DNA from: Colletotrichum lupini
Lineage: Eukaryota; Ascomycota; Sordariomycetes; Glomerellales; Glomerellaceae
Assembly (NCBI RefSeq): GCF_023278565.1
Contig: NC_064679.1
Span: forward strand, 2,232,001 to 2,296,000
DNA length: 64,000 bases
Direction of reading: 5' to 3'
Both the position numbers and the translations under genes were made by a program. Below are positions 1 through 13,689 of this stretch, piece after piece. The notes under the pieces were generated by a model. That model was not told where the DNA came from. It worked only from the letters and a program-made list of their open reading frames with translations, and did not search any database. Position 1 is the stretch's first letter. Each line of letters starts with the position of its first letter.

Positions 1-227
1 AGACTGTCTTCAATTCGAACTGACGGTATCAGCACTTTAGCGTTGCCGGGCATGATAAAATACCGGAATGAGTAGAACATCCAAGCTACCTTGCGATCGC
101 GGAGAGAGGAGGAAGTACCCTGCCGGAAGAGCTGTGGATACATGGACAGTCCGGTTGAATCAAATCGCTCCAGGATGCAGTCGGGCGTGGATACCGTGCC
201 TTTAATGGACAGAAAATGAGAGTCGAC
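1..227 (-). CDS. Possible exon of an unidentified protein, cut by left edge
   Basis: Read on the minus strand, one frame stays open from an in-frame TAA at 228-230 to the window edge (75 codons). Its residue mix looks like real protein, including the stretches SMYPQLFRQG and WMFYSFRYFIMPGN. An AG just upstream could be a splice acceptor, so this may be an internal exon of a gene that continues left of the window. Other minus-strand stretches that look coding (about 230-330 and 492-794) could be earlier exons, but I could not join them in frame. I do not recognise the family. The call rests only on an open frame and plausible composition. Confidence 0.35.
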
Positions 228-986
228 TTATCATTACCTTCCACAAGGCACGACTCAAACGCTCCGACCGATTATCATGTGCCCCTATGTAATCGAAGTA
301 CTGCCTTTTGTTCCCAATGCAACATTATTAATGAATAGTTCAGATACTGCGATGTTTCCTCTGAAGGGTTTCTTCGTGAAGTGAGGTTGACAGATTGTAA
401 AGTGAGATTTTTCTGGCTTTTCACATCCAAATGAAGTCAAGTTCTCTGTGCAATGGTCAGATTTAGTGCAATCAAGTTTGCCGGGAAGTTGTCAAGCACC
501 GGCAAAGATGCCGGACATCAAGTAAGGCGAAAGAGCGGAGTGAGATAACGACATGGTGGGGCGGCCAGCCATGACATTGGGTTCCTTCTGCTGCAACATC
601 CGAGAACGGCACGACTCCCTTGAGGCACTGTCATTCATTTCGAAAAGCCGCCAGATGGAAGAGATTCTGTCTGCGCGTACATGCAGATTACATCCAAGGC
701 TAGTTTGGAACAAAATCGGGTCCGAAGGAGTCAAGGAGGTGAGCTCGCTCACAGGGATTGTAATGGCATCATCCACCAGTAGCAAATCAGGCATAGGAAG
801 TTTTCTAGCTCAAATCAGCCATATCCATGACTTAATTCAATGCGGTTAGGTGCCTCGGAAAAAATCGTTTCTCTCGGGGAAGCCAAAGTATATAGCGATC
901 TGAGGTCGACCGAACATCAGCGTCTAACCGGATTGCCGGGACGAGCGTGCAGAATCCTTTTCTCTAGGTACCAATAACTGACCGAC
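228..986. other. Gene-poor stretch upstream of MFS permease
   Basis: Holds the 5' flank of the MFS gene at 987. A 100-residue minus-strand open frame (492-794) may belong to the unidentified gene at the left edge, but it has no recognisable domain and overlaps a plus-strand frame of similar size. No tRNA, tandem repeat or clear TATA box was seen. Confidence 0.4.
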
Positions 987-2977
987 ATGTCGGATATCAA
1001 GTCCGCTGCCCCTGTGGAAGTGGCAGAAGCCACTTCGGATTTGGACAAGAACGCCAAAGACACGACCCCAGAAAACACCGTAGAGGCAATCCCCGAGAAA
1101 ACCCCCTCCCAATGGCGCAAGATTGTCGGTCTTGTATGGGACTCTGTTGATGGAGATCCAGAGTACCGGAAATACGTTCAAAGGCTCGATACTTTCTTCT
1201 TGTGAGTCCAATCTCTTGCCATGTGTGGTGCGGCTTTGCTCTCTCAGGACTAACAAGTTCCTTCTATTCACCAGTCCTACTGTTTGTTTTGGCTACTTCA
1301 TAAAGTACCTTGACCAAACAAATTACAGTAAGCCAAACTTATTAGCTTGTGAAGTTGAGGGTTACTGACCCTGATCTTCAGGCAATGCCTTCATCAGTGG
1401 CATGCAGACTGACCTGGGCCTCTACGGAAATGAGCGCAACTGGCTGAACACCTGGTTCAGTTTAGGCATCATGGTCGGCAGTGTCCCAGCTCAGATGTCA
1501 CAACTCAGTTTCATCCGACCCTCGATTCTTATTCCATCGTGCGAGGTCATCTGGTCGCTGCTTGTTATCGGCATGGGGTTTGCCAAGAATATCAAGACGG
1601 TAAGTACAAGCCATGGAAGATAGCATGGCCCATATCACTAACTTTCGGTACGAGATGTACGCTTTGCGTTTCTTTATCGGTCTGTTCGAGGCTTGTGCTT
1701 TCCCGGGATACATCGCCATGCTGGGTGGCTGGTACGGCCCAAAGGAGCTCACTAAGCGCTTAGCTATACTCCTGCAAGTTGAATCCATTGCCAGTATGTT
1801 CAGCGGTTACTTGCAAGCAGGACTATACACCAGCATGGATGGTCGTCATGGGATTGCAGGGTGGAGATGGCTGTTCATCATGGACGCCATCATCTCGCTT
1901 CCAATTGCGTTCTGGGGCTTCTTTGGATTGCCTGATCTGCCGCATAACACGAAAGCATTCTACTGGTCAGCTGAAGTATGTACTCCACGCCACTATTGTA
2001 AATGAACATGCCTGACTCACTCTTCGTAGCATGTCAAATATGGTATCGATAGGATTGAGAAGTTCGGGCAGAAGGCTCAGCAAAAGTTGACATGGAAGGA
2101 AGCCAAACGCATCTACCTCGGTTGGGAGATCTGGGTATTTGTTGTACCGTACACGTAAGTTATACTCCCGAAGAAGTACAACTGCGTCGCATCCTACTCA
2201 CATAACTTGGCAGTATGGTCGCGGCGTGTCACACAGCCACCAGCTATTTCAACCTCTGGCTGAAGTCTGCTGGCTACAGTGTTGTAGATGCAAACATCTA
2301 CCCTACTGGCGGCAGTGCTTTGAACATCGTTGCCACAGTCATCTGGGGTATAATCGCAGACCGAACCGGACAGAACTATACAATGATTGTCATTGTTCAA
2401 GCCCTGATGATACTGTCCAACATCTTGCTTTCTGTGTGGTATATCCCCAAGGGGGCCTTGATGTTTGCGTACTACCTTTCGTATGCTGGATCCGCGGCAA
2501 CTCCAGTCCTCATCGTGAGTACCCCACAGAAACCACTTGAACGACAGACTCTGACACAAAGTAAAGAGCTGGGCCAATCGACTTAACGCGGTAGATCCGA
2601 GTCTCAGACAACTGCTTGTGGCCACCGCAAATGTTGTTTCCTACGCTTGGGTTCTTTGGGTACCCTGTGAGTTGAAGCCGCTAGCCGGAGTTTACCACTC
2701 AAGTCTTTTGTGCTAACAAATTCCTAGTGGTTCTATTTCCTACCTATGATGCGCCGAAGTACAAGTACGGTTATCAAATCCTCATACTCTTCGGAGGCCT
2801 TGCTATCATTAGCGTTTCACTTATGTGGTACATGTACAGACGAAGAGAGTAAGTTGGTTCCGATCTCACAATGGTCTCTGAAAAAGAGTGGAGGCTGAAA
2901 ATCTCAACAGTCAGAAGCGCAATCAGCAAGAAAATCAAGGCACTGAAGCTGGCTCAGAGAGACCAGATGAACTGTAG
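987..2977 (+). CDS. MFS permease, Dal5/pantothenate (ACS) family
   Basis: Nine exons (987-1201, 1275-1327, 1382-1599, 1655-1975, 2030-2154, 2214-2514, 2567-2666, 2728-2848, 2911-2977) close in frame to 506 residues, normal for this family. After a hydrophilic N-terminus the protein has the family signature YLDQTNYSNAFISGM followed by DLGLYGNERNWL, then YALRFFIGLFEA in an early membrane helix and GWRWLFIMDA before the central loop. The second half has IWGIIADRTGQ and a polar tail. Relatives carry anionic or vitamin-like substrates (allantoate, nicotinate, pantothenate) with protons across the plasma membrane; the substrate here cannot be deduced. It is convergent with the methyltransferase, whose stop lies 293 bp away. 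Introns are 52-73 nt. Family call is firm, substrate is not. Confidence 0.9.
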
Positions 2978-3269
2978 CTTAGCGGATCTTGTTAGACGCG
3001 CATAGCTTCTGTGTGATTACCGCGGTGTTCACACTCTGTAAAGGGAACGTTGGAATTCAAGTGGCTGAAGCCATTCCTCAAAGTAATTTCTGTCGACACA
3101 GGACAGCCTCAAAGCAGATTTCCATCACAATTATTAGGCATAAGCCGCAATAGTCGGACCTCATGTGTCTTTTCATAGGTATCAAGAGACTCTTCGGGGA
3201 TGCCTTTGGATGGACCCCTGACGAGTGATGATGACTGGTGGCCATCATCGTTTGACGACGTCAGGCAAC

Positions 3270-4954
3270 TCAAGCTGTCGAGGGCTCAACAGGCGCCTGA
3301 GTTGAATTTCCTGGCTTCCGACCAGAAACGACATATCTAGCAGTTTGAGTCAGTAATAGCGCTGAGAGCAAATTTCCACATGATTTCCGTCGCAACGAGA
3401 AAACTTACACAGGCCACCAAACATGGATCCTCGGATCACGCATCTCCTTTCTTGCTTGCGAGCACAGAACAATGACCTCCTCCTTTGACCAGCCCTTGAT
3501 GTTGGTCAAGATACCGAGAGCTGCTGTCTCAAGGAAGTAGTCAAGATTGGCTAGCCCCCATCCGCCAATATCCTTCATCGTCTTGTCTCGTGGCCAAGTG
3601 TTGGTTGGCCATTTATAAATGGTCTCTCGGACATCTACAAAGCCGCGATCGATGAGAAGCTGCTTCCACTTGAGTGGAAGCTTGAGAGTCCGATTAATCT
3701 TTTCCATAGCGTCAACCACCTCATCGGCCCACTGCGCCAAGTAGCTGTTCTCTGGTAGTGTGTTGTCGTCGGTCCGAGCTTCCATGCAGACATCTTGTGC
3801 TTCGAACCAGCCGCCGGGTTCGAGTTGGCTATATCATCAGGCGTTAGAATAGTGGGCTTGCCATTGGGATGGAGATATTTAGGGACGTCTACTTGTAAAT
3901 GCTGTCAACTAGCTTGGCTGGGTCCAGAATGCTGCCGCTCAAAGTCCTAGAAAAGATGAAGTCGAATTGTTTTGACCATGTCCATGGCTTCTCCAGGTCA
4001 TCTATCTCAAAAGAGCAGTTGGGAGGCATACTTGAAAATTATCAGCGGTCATGACCTCGATAGTGAGTGGCAGCTTCAAGGATATGTGGCGTCACTTACA
4101 AGTCAGGCTGCACTGGACTGATATCCACCCCGATCACTTCAGACTCGGGATGCTCCTCCGCTAATCGACCGTTAGTCAGGCTAATCATATGTATCATGCG
4201 CACATGACTGACCATATTCCAGAGCCCAGATTCCGGTTCCCGTTCCGAGGTCCAGGACTCTGTTAGCACCGTAAGACTTTGGACATGTGCAAAGGCGCCC
4301 TCTGAACGTCCTCATGAAGAGCTCGTGCTGTAGATCCAAACGCTCTTGTTCAACCTATTAATGTCTCATCAGCTAGTATATGACATACATTTTTACCACT
4401 ATACATTGTGGCGGTCTCAACTTACGTTATCATGGGGAAAGTAGTATTCTGCGCACGTATCAGGCCAGGCTCAATCTCATGGCTATTAGATATGCAATAC
4501 AAAGACTTACTGCCTCGGGAATGAGAGTGATAGAGACGTCCATTCTCATCTTCAAAATTAAGGATGGATGAGCGAATGGAAGTGAGAGAATCGCGGATTG
4601 ACTAGAGTAAGACATGGTAAGCATAACTACTATTATTAACTCGTACCCTGAAATGAGGCTCTGTCGCGAATCATGTTCTCTCATTAAGAACGGGTGCGGT
4701 ATAACTACTAGTATACTGGGCAACGTACGACATTGATGGCGGAGTCTGTTTCTCCGTCGTCAGCATCCTAATCGCCGCATCGCAAATTAGCAAAGAGTTG
4801 CCCGTTCTGTCCGGTTCGGGGCTCGCTGTGTAAAGCGTACAATGATACCCGTTGCCGGGTTCGCCCCATCCTCAGCATCAATCTCGGCATGGCCTGGGGA
4901 AGCAACGGTTTCCCCCACCGGGGGTGAGCGCGTCTCATCTCCCGGAGTCGCCAT
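3270..4954 (-). CDS. LaeA-like SAM-dependent methyltransferase
   Basis: Nine exons on the minus strand (4841-4954, 4729-4767, 4511-4601, 4426-4448, 4213-4354, 4100-4160, 3893-4030, 3409-3828, 3270-3336) close in frame to 364 residues. The N-terminus is acidic and low-complexity. SSILNFEDENGRLYHSH and EQERLDLQHELF lead into SAM motif I, VLDLGTGTGIWALEY (about residues 122-136). Later come FDFIFSRTLSGS, LEPGGWFEAQDV and the C-terminal DPRIHVWWPVYVVSGRKP. This order is that of fungal LaeA-like/TAM-domain methyltransferases, a large family in which LaeA controls secondary metabolism and most members have no known substrate. The start at 4954 was chosen because exon 1 then reads cleanly; an in-frame ATG at 4981 would add nine residues. 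Two exons (39 and 23 nt) are very short. Confidence 0.88.
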
Positions 4955-4981
4955 TACGAATTCTTTCAAAGTGCCAGTCAA

Positions 4982-6396
4982 CTTTGGTGAGGGGTTTGAT
5001 GTGAGAAACCGTGGGGTTACAGATTAGATCGTCTGAGGTCTAGGTATTTAATCCGCCGAAGCTCAACCCCAACTTCTAAGGACCAAGGGGCCAGACCCAA
5101 CCCCCCATCCCCCCTTCAAAACCATGCCGGGGACACCGGGCGGTGCAGCGGTGTGCATGGATCAGAGGGTGGCAGCTTGAAGAATTTCGACGGACCTATC
5201 CCAAAGGAACCTCGGGTTGTGGAGAATCTTCAGTGGTTTATCCAACCAGACTTGGAGTTGGGGTGCTGGGGACGACTCAGTTCCACCAGCTAGCAATACT
5301 GCCAAGGGGCTTGACACGTGCCATCCCTCATGGGGTTCATGAGCAGTGGACATATCGCCCAGTGATGGACCTCTGAGAGAAGCGATACCAGACTAGGTCC
5401 CCGGACGTGTCGGTGTAGAGCGTCCCGTGAACCGGGTACTGTCACGCCACATGGGCTCTCTTTCCCTGGAAGATTGCGTGCAGGAATTTCTGCAAATCGA
5501 TAACGGTGATCGTCGCTGAAAGATATCATGACGCATGATTTGACGCCAGCATCAGCAACGTTACAGGCTCAACGTTCCCTCCCTTGCCTACATGCTATCC
5601 AGGTAAGATGCTAATCTCGTAGCACTGGAGCGTTGCTCAGTGGAAAGAGTTGAATTACCCATTCATTCGCAAATTCGGGTTTAAACTCTGGACTTTTATG
5701 ATAAAGTACGGAGTACTTACTTCATAGAGGGGAAAGACCATAGCACCGCAGCGCTCAGACACTAGGGACCCCGTCTACGAAAGTTCAATACATTTTCGGC
5801 ACCGAAGTTCTTGGGTTACAGTGCATGCACTTCCATGAGACTGACGCGCGGACTTGATACTTGTTGCGATGTTACAACGGTCCTTATCCACACAATAACC
5901 TCCACAAGAGTCGGTGTGTCGGGTTTGAGCCGCCTTGATTTCCAGTGGTGGTAGCCCTTGTCTGTCAGCGAAAGCGGACGCAATGTCAGCCACAAGCGAA
6001 GCGTTGTAAATAGCGGCCGGGCCGTGCCGTAAGCCGCTGTTAAACGAGTGATCTGGGTTTTGAACCAGTTTTTGACCGGGGTTCCGAATGCTTCAGGCTT
6101 CATCATGATGAACAAGCGAAGCATTTGAAGACCCGTGCTCCAGTGTGCCGTCTTTCAGTTGATAGGAAAGACATCAGAATCTGCTTGCCAAGAGAACGGG
6201 TTTTCTTTGTGAGTACTGATACCCTTAAAGATGGCGAAATGACAAGTTTAGACCTCCTATGGAACGTGATGTGATATTTTGACAGCAATTGAAAAACACA
6301 GCCCAGCACCTCTACCTCTAACTGCGCGCAATGTCTTATATATGCTGACTATAATCCGTTTCATGCGAACTTACCCTTGGGGAGGATCTATTTATC
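4982..6396. other. Intergenic stretch between methyltransferase and split hydrolase
   Basis: Contains only short overlapping open frames on both strands without a recognisable domain. Its left end is the methyltransferase 5' flank. Its right end would be the 3' flank of the serine hydrolase whose last codons lie at 6397-6471. Composition is ordinary up to about 6470 and turns sharply AT-rich at the transposon border. Confidence 0.5.
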
Positions 6397-6476
6397 TTAA
6401 AGCGCTGCGCGAGTCTTGGCACCCTTCACTTTTGAGTACATCTCTTCTTCAAATGCCTTAATATACAGTCGGATTC
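6397..6476 (-). pseudogene. Severed C-terminal end of the serine hydrolase
   Basis: On the minus strand this reads about 20 residues ending AFEEEMYSKVKGAKTRAAL and then TAA (6397-6399). This is the kind of helical, charged tail that ends class-C-type hydrolases. It begins exactly where the Copia element stops, and the first five bases (6472-6476, GATTC on plus) are the copy of the target duplication found at 13895-13899. Taking out the element and one duplication copy would put this tail in the same reading frame as the 5' part at 13895-15128. The two pieces are therefore parts of one gene cut by insertion (inference from sequence geometry). Confidence 0.75.
6472..6476. repeat. Target-site duplication GATTC, left copy
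   Basis: Five bases directly outside the left LTR, identical to 13895-13899. A 5-bp duplication is usual for Ty1/Copia integration. Confidence 0.85.
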
Positions 6477-6681
6477 TATTAGTATCCCTATTATAGAGTA
6501 GTTAGTTCGAACCGTAGTTAACAAAGAGATTAATTAAATTATATAAATATCTACGTAGTAGGTATAAAAAGGAGGTTCTAATTATAAGTTAAGCTAGTTA
6601 TAATAATTATAAATAGGGCCCCTAATTAGCTCCTATATAGTTAGCTATATACCGCGGTCGAATTAGACTTTTAATCTAATA
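6477..6681 (-). repeat. LTR (3' LTR of the Copia element)
   Basis: Aligns base for base in length (205) with 13690-13894. It is much more AT-rich: outer motifs such as the GCGCAGTCGGCTG stretch of the other LTR appear here with C replaced by T and G by A throughout. The terminal CA expected at the LTR end appears as TA. Confidence 0.88.
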
Positions 6682-9600
6682 CTAACTTTTTTTTTTTTAT
6701 TAATTTAACCGCTACGGTTAGAAGTATAATTTAACCTCGGGCCCGTTTATTAAGTCGTCTCCTTTTCTCCCTTTTTTTTACTTTTTTTATATAACCTATT
6801 TTTTTATTCGTATAGTAGCTTTTCTACTACTTACGAATTAATTTAATCCTTTATTTAGTACTATTTTTATAAAAGCGTCTACGAGGTTATTTTTATTATT
6901 AATCTAACGGATCTTAAGTATCTTATGCTTTTTATACGATTACTTAAGGGCTATAATATCGATTATAAGCCTCTTTTTTTTTATCGTTCTTAATTTAACG
7001 AGGTATTTATATAGCGAGTAAGAATTGGTATAAATAACCGTTAAAATAAGTAAAAGGCTAATTTAATTAGTAATCTTCCTTAGTATTATTAAAATTATAT
7101 AAAAGAGGTTAACGCCGTTAATTATATTATATATTTCTAATACTAATATATTTCTTATTACCTGCTTATTTTTAATTAATAAGTAGTAGATTATATTATT
7201 ATATATAGTAAATTCGCTCTTATTTATACTCTCATTAGCTAGGATAATAATATACTCTAATTACGAAGTAAAGTCGTTATTATTTATAAATAACTTATTA
7301 ATAAAGACGTAGAGCTTACTAGTCGTAAGGTCGATCGGGTAGTAAACAAGACCTTAATTAAGATTCGTTTATTACTATTTAAGTTATTTATTAAGTATTT
7401 TAACGTTTTATTTAGTTAGATCTATAGCCTGCGCTACCCTAATATAGTTAAAAATTACTTTAGGCTAATAAATACTTATAATATATACCCCTTATATAAG
7501 CTTAGCCTTATACCGCTTTTTAACGTTAGTTATATTTAAATTAACGAGGTTAATCTTCTTACCCTACCCCTTTTATTAAAAAACGATAGTTTCCTTTTTA
7601 ATTATAAGAATCCCACTATTAAATACTAAAGGGGTATTTATTATAAGGACCTCTTTTAGCTTCGCTATAAAGCCCGCTTTTTAAAGCTCCTTATCCTCTT
7701 TTTTTATAAAGTTAATATTAAATAAGCTTAATATATTATCGGTCTATATTCTAATAATCCTAAATTAGTTACTTTTATACTCCGTAATTAGTAAGTACGG
7801 GTCGTATATAGAGGTAATTATTAATAGTTAATTAATATAAAAATCGTAGTAAGTAGCTTATTAATAAGTACCCGATTTTACGAGCCTATATAGTGGCTTA
7901 AGTACTTTAATAATCGTACCTTCTGGGTACTTACTAACTATTTCTTTTAATAAATAGGCTAGGATTTTCCTTATGAGCCCTGTAGCCGATTAGGTATAGG
8001 CCTAGGTAATATTACGGCTCTAAATCTCGTATCCCTTTTTCCATAACGATGCTATTAGTATTATTATTAATCGTTAGTTATAGCGCTATATAGTAGGTAA
8101 TTATATAAGTAGCGTTGCTTTTTTAACGTTACCGTACCTTTGAATTACGTATTTAAACTTTTTATATAACTAGGGTATTCTTTTCCTTTTAATCTTACGA
8201 ACTATTTATAATTTAAATATGCAGAGGTTTATATATTTTTCTAAGTTATATAAGATAAATCGATAGACCCCTCGATTATAAAGAGTGTCTACTTTAATAA
8301 GATCTGATCCTTTATACGGTTTTTTAGTAGTTATAATTACGCCTTCTTTACGTAGTTTAATTATTAGCTCGAAATCGGCTTTCTTTTTTATTATATAAAA
8401 AGTATTAATTACCTTGTTATTAATAATAAATTATTACGTTAAGGCTTGCCGTCGTAGTCTTTTATAACGTCTCGCTAGTAGTATTAGTACCCTTTTAGTA
8501 ATTTCCTCTTCCTCGTTATTTATTAATACTATTATAACGATTTTATTAAGGATAATTTCTTATACCTCTACTACGGGTTATATAGTTTCCCCTAGCTCTT
8601 TTTCTTTTTATAAGTTAAAAATTACCTCGTTAGGATCTATATAATACGGTCTAATTACTATAATTAATATTTTAAATAGCTAGTTACGATCTCTTATAAC
8701 TATATAAGAGCGCTCGTTAATAAAAATTAACTTATATAGCCTAGCCTACTATTAGGTAATTTTATACTATACTTATATATCCGAATTTAGTAGTATATCT
8801 AAATTATCCCTTATATCGGGCTTATTATATATAATAATTACCTCGTTAACTTACTTTTTTATACTTACCTCGCGCAGTACTTATATTACTTTTTTAACTA
8901 CTTAAGCTCGTTAGCTTATATTTAGTAACGGTAGTAAGGCTAAGGTCGTTCTTAAATATACTCTAAATATTAATAGCGTTAGTATAAATCCGTTAGGCCC
9001 TATAGTATCGTTATAATATTTAAGTACTATCTAGAGGTATTCGTCGTTAGTAAAATCCGGATTTTTTTTTTAATAATTTTAAACGCCCTTTTTAACTACT
9101 AGTATGCCCTCTTTACTTTTTTAATACTATAGTGCGCTTTAATAAGTACGACTTTTAGCTATATACCGTAAGCCGTTATATTATCCCTAAGTTTTATTAA
9201 CTTAAAGTTAGTATTAGCGTCGGTTCTAATACCGTCTAGCGGTCCCTAGTATATATTGATCTAGCTTTTTCGTAGGGCTATTTATACTATTTTTATTTAT
9301 AAATCCTAGAGGAATTGCCCTACTTAGAAGGATATAGCTACGTTAATTATATATAGTACTAGCTAACTATTTAAATAGAAGATATTAATAACAATTTCTT
9401 AGTTAAAGTTAAGCTTATTACGTAATTTAAACTTAAATTTACGTAGGCTTTGCGTATTTATTTAGTATTAATAATATACTTTTATTAACTACTCTAGCGC
9501 CCCTATTTTAATATTATTATTACTTAATTATTTTAAGAGGTTATATAGCCTCGTAACCGACGGGTACTTAAATTTCTAGTATAGTTTTCTAAGCTTATTT

Positions 9601-12600
9601 TTCGTTAAGTAATTAATCGACTTTATATTATTAATAAGCTTTATAAACGTATACCCCTATTATTATTCGATTATTTCGAAGTACTTATTACTAAAGATTC
9701 TGTTTTTTATATTATTAAATATAATACTTAGTCGATTTATGTCTTTTAAATATAGGAGAAATAGGGTATTAACAAGCAAAATATGGAAAGTTATCGTTCC
9801 GAAGTACGTCTCTACTTTTACTATACTTAGGGCGACGATTTCCTTACCTAGGCCGAAACTAATCCTCGTAATACTTATTATTAATATATTAAGCGTTATT
9901 AGCGCGATTTTTTATAATACTTAGAATTACCTTTTTTTTTAATTAACTATTACGATACCTTAGTATTTAGGATAATTTTATAGAAATTATTTAAGCTGTA
10001 CCTTTTGCTTACGTAAAATACTTATACGAACTTAGTATTTAAAGGATCTAAGTAGTATAAAAAGGGCCCCTCTAGCTACCCCTAGATTTACTTAGTATTA
10101 TATTCCTTTTCTTTAAATATTTAAAAAAATAGCGTCTTCTTTTTAATTATTAAGAGAATGGGCTTCGGCCCTATTAGATTTGCCCTTTTAGCCTCTTTTA
10201 TATTTATTATCTAAAGGACTTTCCCTTATTATTTATAAATAAAAGCCTATTTATTAATAGCTTCTACTACTCTCTATTTATTTAATCTCGTATATCCTCT
10301 AGAGGCTAACGGGGTAAAAAAAGAGTAGTTAATATTATCGATTTTATTATAATCTAATTCGTTAGTATAGGGGGTAAGATCTTTTTTATTTTTTAAATTT
10401 TTTATAGGGGGTATATACTTTAGGCTACTACTTTAGCTACTATCGCTAAGTTCTATACCCCCAGATTTACCTTTATATATAACGAGGAATTAGTTAAACT
10501 AACGAGGGCTAGTTTTACTATTTACTACCCTCGACTTTTTATATTATTTATATAATTTAGTACGCTCTTCCTTAGAGTAGTTACTTAATTAATATCTATT
10601 TCTTTTATAAATATAATATTACTTCTTTTATTACCCTACCCGTAAGTTAAATCTCTACTTATTTAATAAATCTAGGCCTTTTTATTAGTAATTACCGTAT
10701 CTAGCCTCTTTTCCTTTTTTATTATATATTTAATTAACTTAATATTATTAATAAGGGCCGTCGTATATTTAGAAATAGGTTTAGTACGGCATTCTTACCT
10801 TAATATTAAAGCTAGATCTTAGCCTCGAGTAGAGCGTCTTGTAGTTTTTAAATACTTAGTATAGGGTTATTTTTACTTTAAGTATACGCTAGACTATAGT
10901 ATAAAGATATCTAACTTTCCGCTTATTTATCCCCTTATTTAGCTAGGTTTTTACTAGCTTATTAATTCGATTAATAAGCTCTTTAAATATCTTTACTTAC
11001 GATTTACCCTCTATTATCCTAGCTATAAATACGAAAGAAATCGCTCGTAGCTTAAATAGGAGCTCTAGGTTCTTATTATAAGTCTCGAAGCGGCTTTAGA
11101 TTGCGTTAATTATACTAAAAAAGTCGTTTTAATTAAAATTACGTACTACTTCGTAATAATAATTAAAGGCTTTACCTATAAGTATAATATTAATTACTAA
11201 ATAGTACTAGTATTCCCTAATTCTAACTTTTTCGTAGTAATTATAAAATATCGTTAGGGTTTTTTATAAGACCTTATACTTCCCCCTAGAGTATAATTTC
11301 TCTTTCAAAAAGATCTTTTTAAAGTTTATAAATTACCTCGTATTTACTACTAGATTTTCGGTCTTTATATATAATCCCTACGTTATTACGTACTATTAAT
11401 AACTTTAAGTTACCTACCTCTTTTCTTATTAGCTAATTAGTACCGAATTTCGTATTAGTAATAGTAATAAGTTATAAATCGAAATAGGCGGAATTATTAA
11501 TTATCGTACTTTTAGTACTATATTTTGCCCCGGTATATCCTTTTATCATAATAGATTTCTATTAGTAATTATAGAGAGGAAATCTAGGTCGTTTACCCTT
11601 TTTCTAAATTTATTAAAGCGATTATACGCTCTATCGACCTATACCTAGTTTTATAATACGAATTCCTCCTTTATAATTATTATTATTAATATTTTGTATA
11701 GCTTTTATAATTATAATTGCGCTAATAATACCCCTTGCTTATAGAGGAATTTATTAACTATTTTTATAATTCTTAAGCTTACGCTCGCGAACTATTTATT
11801 TAGTTAGTAGCTAAGGTTATTTATGATCTCGTAAAATAAGGGTTATCCCTATAGCCCCTTTTTTTTATAAACCTTAGTTAAATAGATTAATACTACGTTA
11901 ATTTACTTACTATTAGGCTAGTTTATAATTTTATATATTTACGTTCCCTAATAGTCTAGGTTAATATTTACTTATTTATAAGGGATTAGGATTCTATTTA
12001 GGATCGGGTTTTATCCTCTTTTTTTTTACCCTAACTTATTAAGGGTCGTGCTCTAGCTTATACTTATATTAGTAGTTATTAGCGTATTTAATTTTAATAA
12101 GGATATATTTAATCTATGCGCTAGTTATAGTAAATCCGTACTTTTACTATTCAATAAATTTATTAAAGTTTAGGAAATTCCCGCTTTTTATTATTATCTT
12201 ATTACTACTCTCGTTTTTACTATTTTTAGCGATTACTATTACCCTTCTAAATTGCTAGTTATTATATTTATTAAGATCCTCCTTTTTATTTAATATAAAA
12301 GGGTAGGTTTTAGTAGTTCTTTTCAATAATAATAGCGATAAACGTTTATATTATTATAAAAAGATATAATAATTAGTCTCGGGATTTTTATTAATTACCG
12401 ATTTCTATTATTTTATATACTTTTAGCCTCTTGAGCCTCGTACTCTTTATAATTTCTAGATAGCTTCTTTTTCTAACCTACTTCTTTTAGGGCGGTATTT
12501 TATAAAAATAGTTAAAAATAGACGCTAAGTAGCTCGTAAAAGAGCTATATAAGCTATTAAGAACCGTATAAGCCGTTAAGTATAATTAATAAAATTAAGC

Positions 12601-13689
12601 CCTCTTTTTTATAAAATCGTAAATTTTAAAAACTTACTAAAAATACTTACTTATCGCTTATACGTAATAGAGTTAGATATTTTAAAAATCTTATTTTTTA
12701 TAACCTCTTAGTACTTTATTTTATATCTTTTAAATAGTCTTTTTTATAACTTAATTATAATTAAGTAATTATTACTTATTAATAATCCCTTTTATTACTT
12801 AGTTAATTTCTTAAAATTAGTAATCTCGTACTAAGAGCTAGTATAAAAAAAAGCTTTTTAATAGCCCTCTAGAGGAATTTTTTTTTTCTCCTTAGATCCT
12901 CGTCCTTTTAGCCTTTTTTTAAGCTAATAATAACTTTAATAAGAGGTTATAAGACTACTTTAAAATAGCTACTTTTTTTTTAAGTTAATTTCTAAGATCC
13001 GTAATACTCTTAACTTAATATTATCAAGACCTCTAAATCCCCTCCTTTTTTATTAAACCGTCTTTTATATTATATTCTTAAGTAATACCCGGGGGGTAAG
13101 TAAGGGAATTATGAGGAGGTTATTTAAATCGTAGGCTTAAAGTCGTACTTATAAAATCCTTATAATAATAAACTTTTTTATATACTATAAATCTCTTAGC
13201 TTAATAACTTTTATAAAATCACTTTTATTATTAAATAAGAATATTTACGTTTAGAGATCCCCTTTTTTAATTACGTAGTACTTTTTTATATTATATTATT
13301 AAGCTTATTTATTATACTAATTAATTAGGTAAGTAGTCGTTACGTAGGTATCTTTTTTTTCTAATTTAACTAGTTAATTTCTAATTACGGGCTAGCTATA
13401 GAAAAGTCGTTTAGTAAAAAAGCTACTCGGGGCGATAATAAAAGGCTAGTTACTTAAGTAGTTTTATTAATTAACGTGTTTTAATATAATAAACATCGAC
13501 CTCTTATGAGTAATAAAGGGCTACGATTATTTAATTTTATATAGTATTTAAGAATTACCTCCTTTTTTATTTACTTCTATAAGGTTAATTAGTACAAATC
13601 TCTTATCCCGTGCGGTATTAAGAGGTCGTCTTTTTTATATAGCGAGATACTTTATTAATTTATAATAATAGAATTTAATTATTAATTAG

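Noticed and set aside
9739..9924. 61-residue plus-strand open frame in the first Copia element
   Set aside because: It is antisense to the gag-pre-integrase remnant of the minus-strand element, an accidental frame in RIP-mutated DNA.
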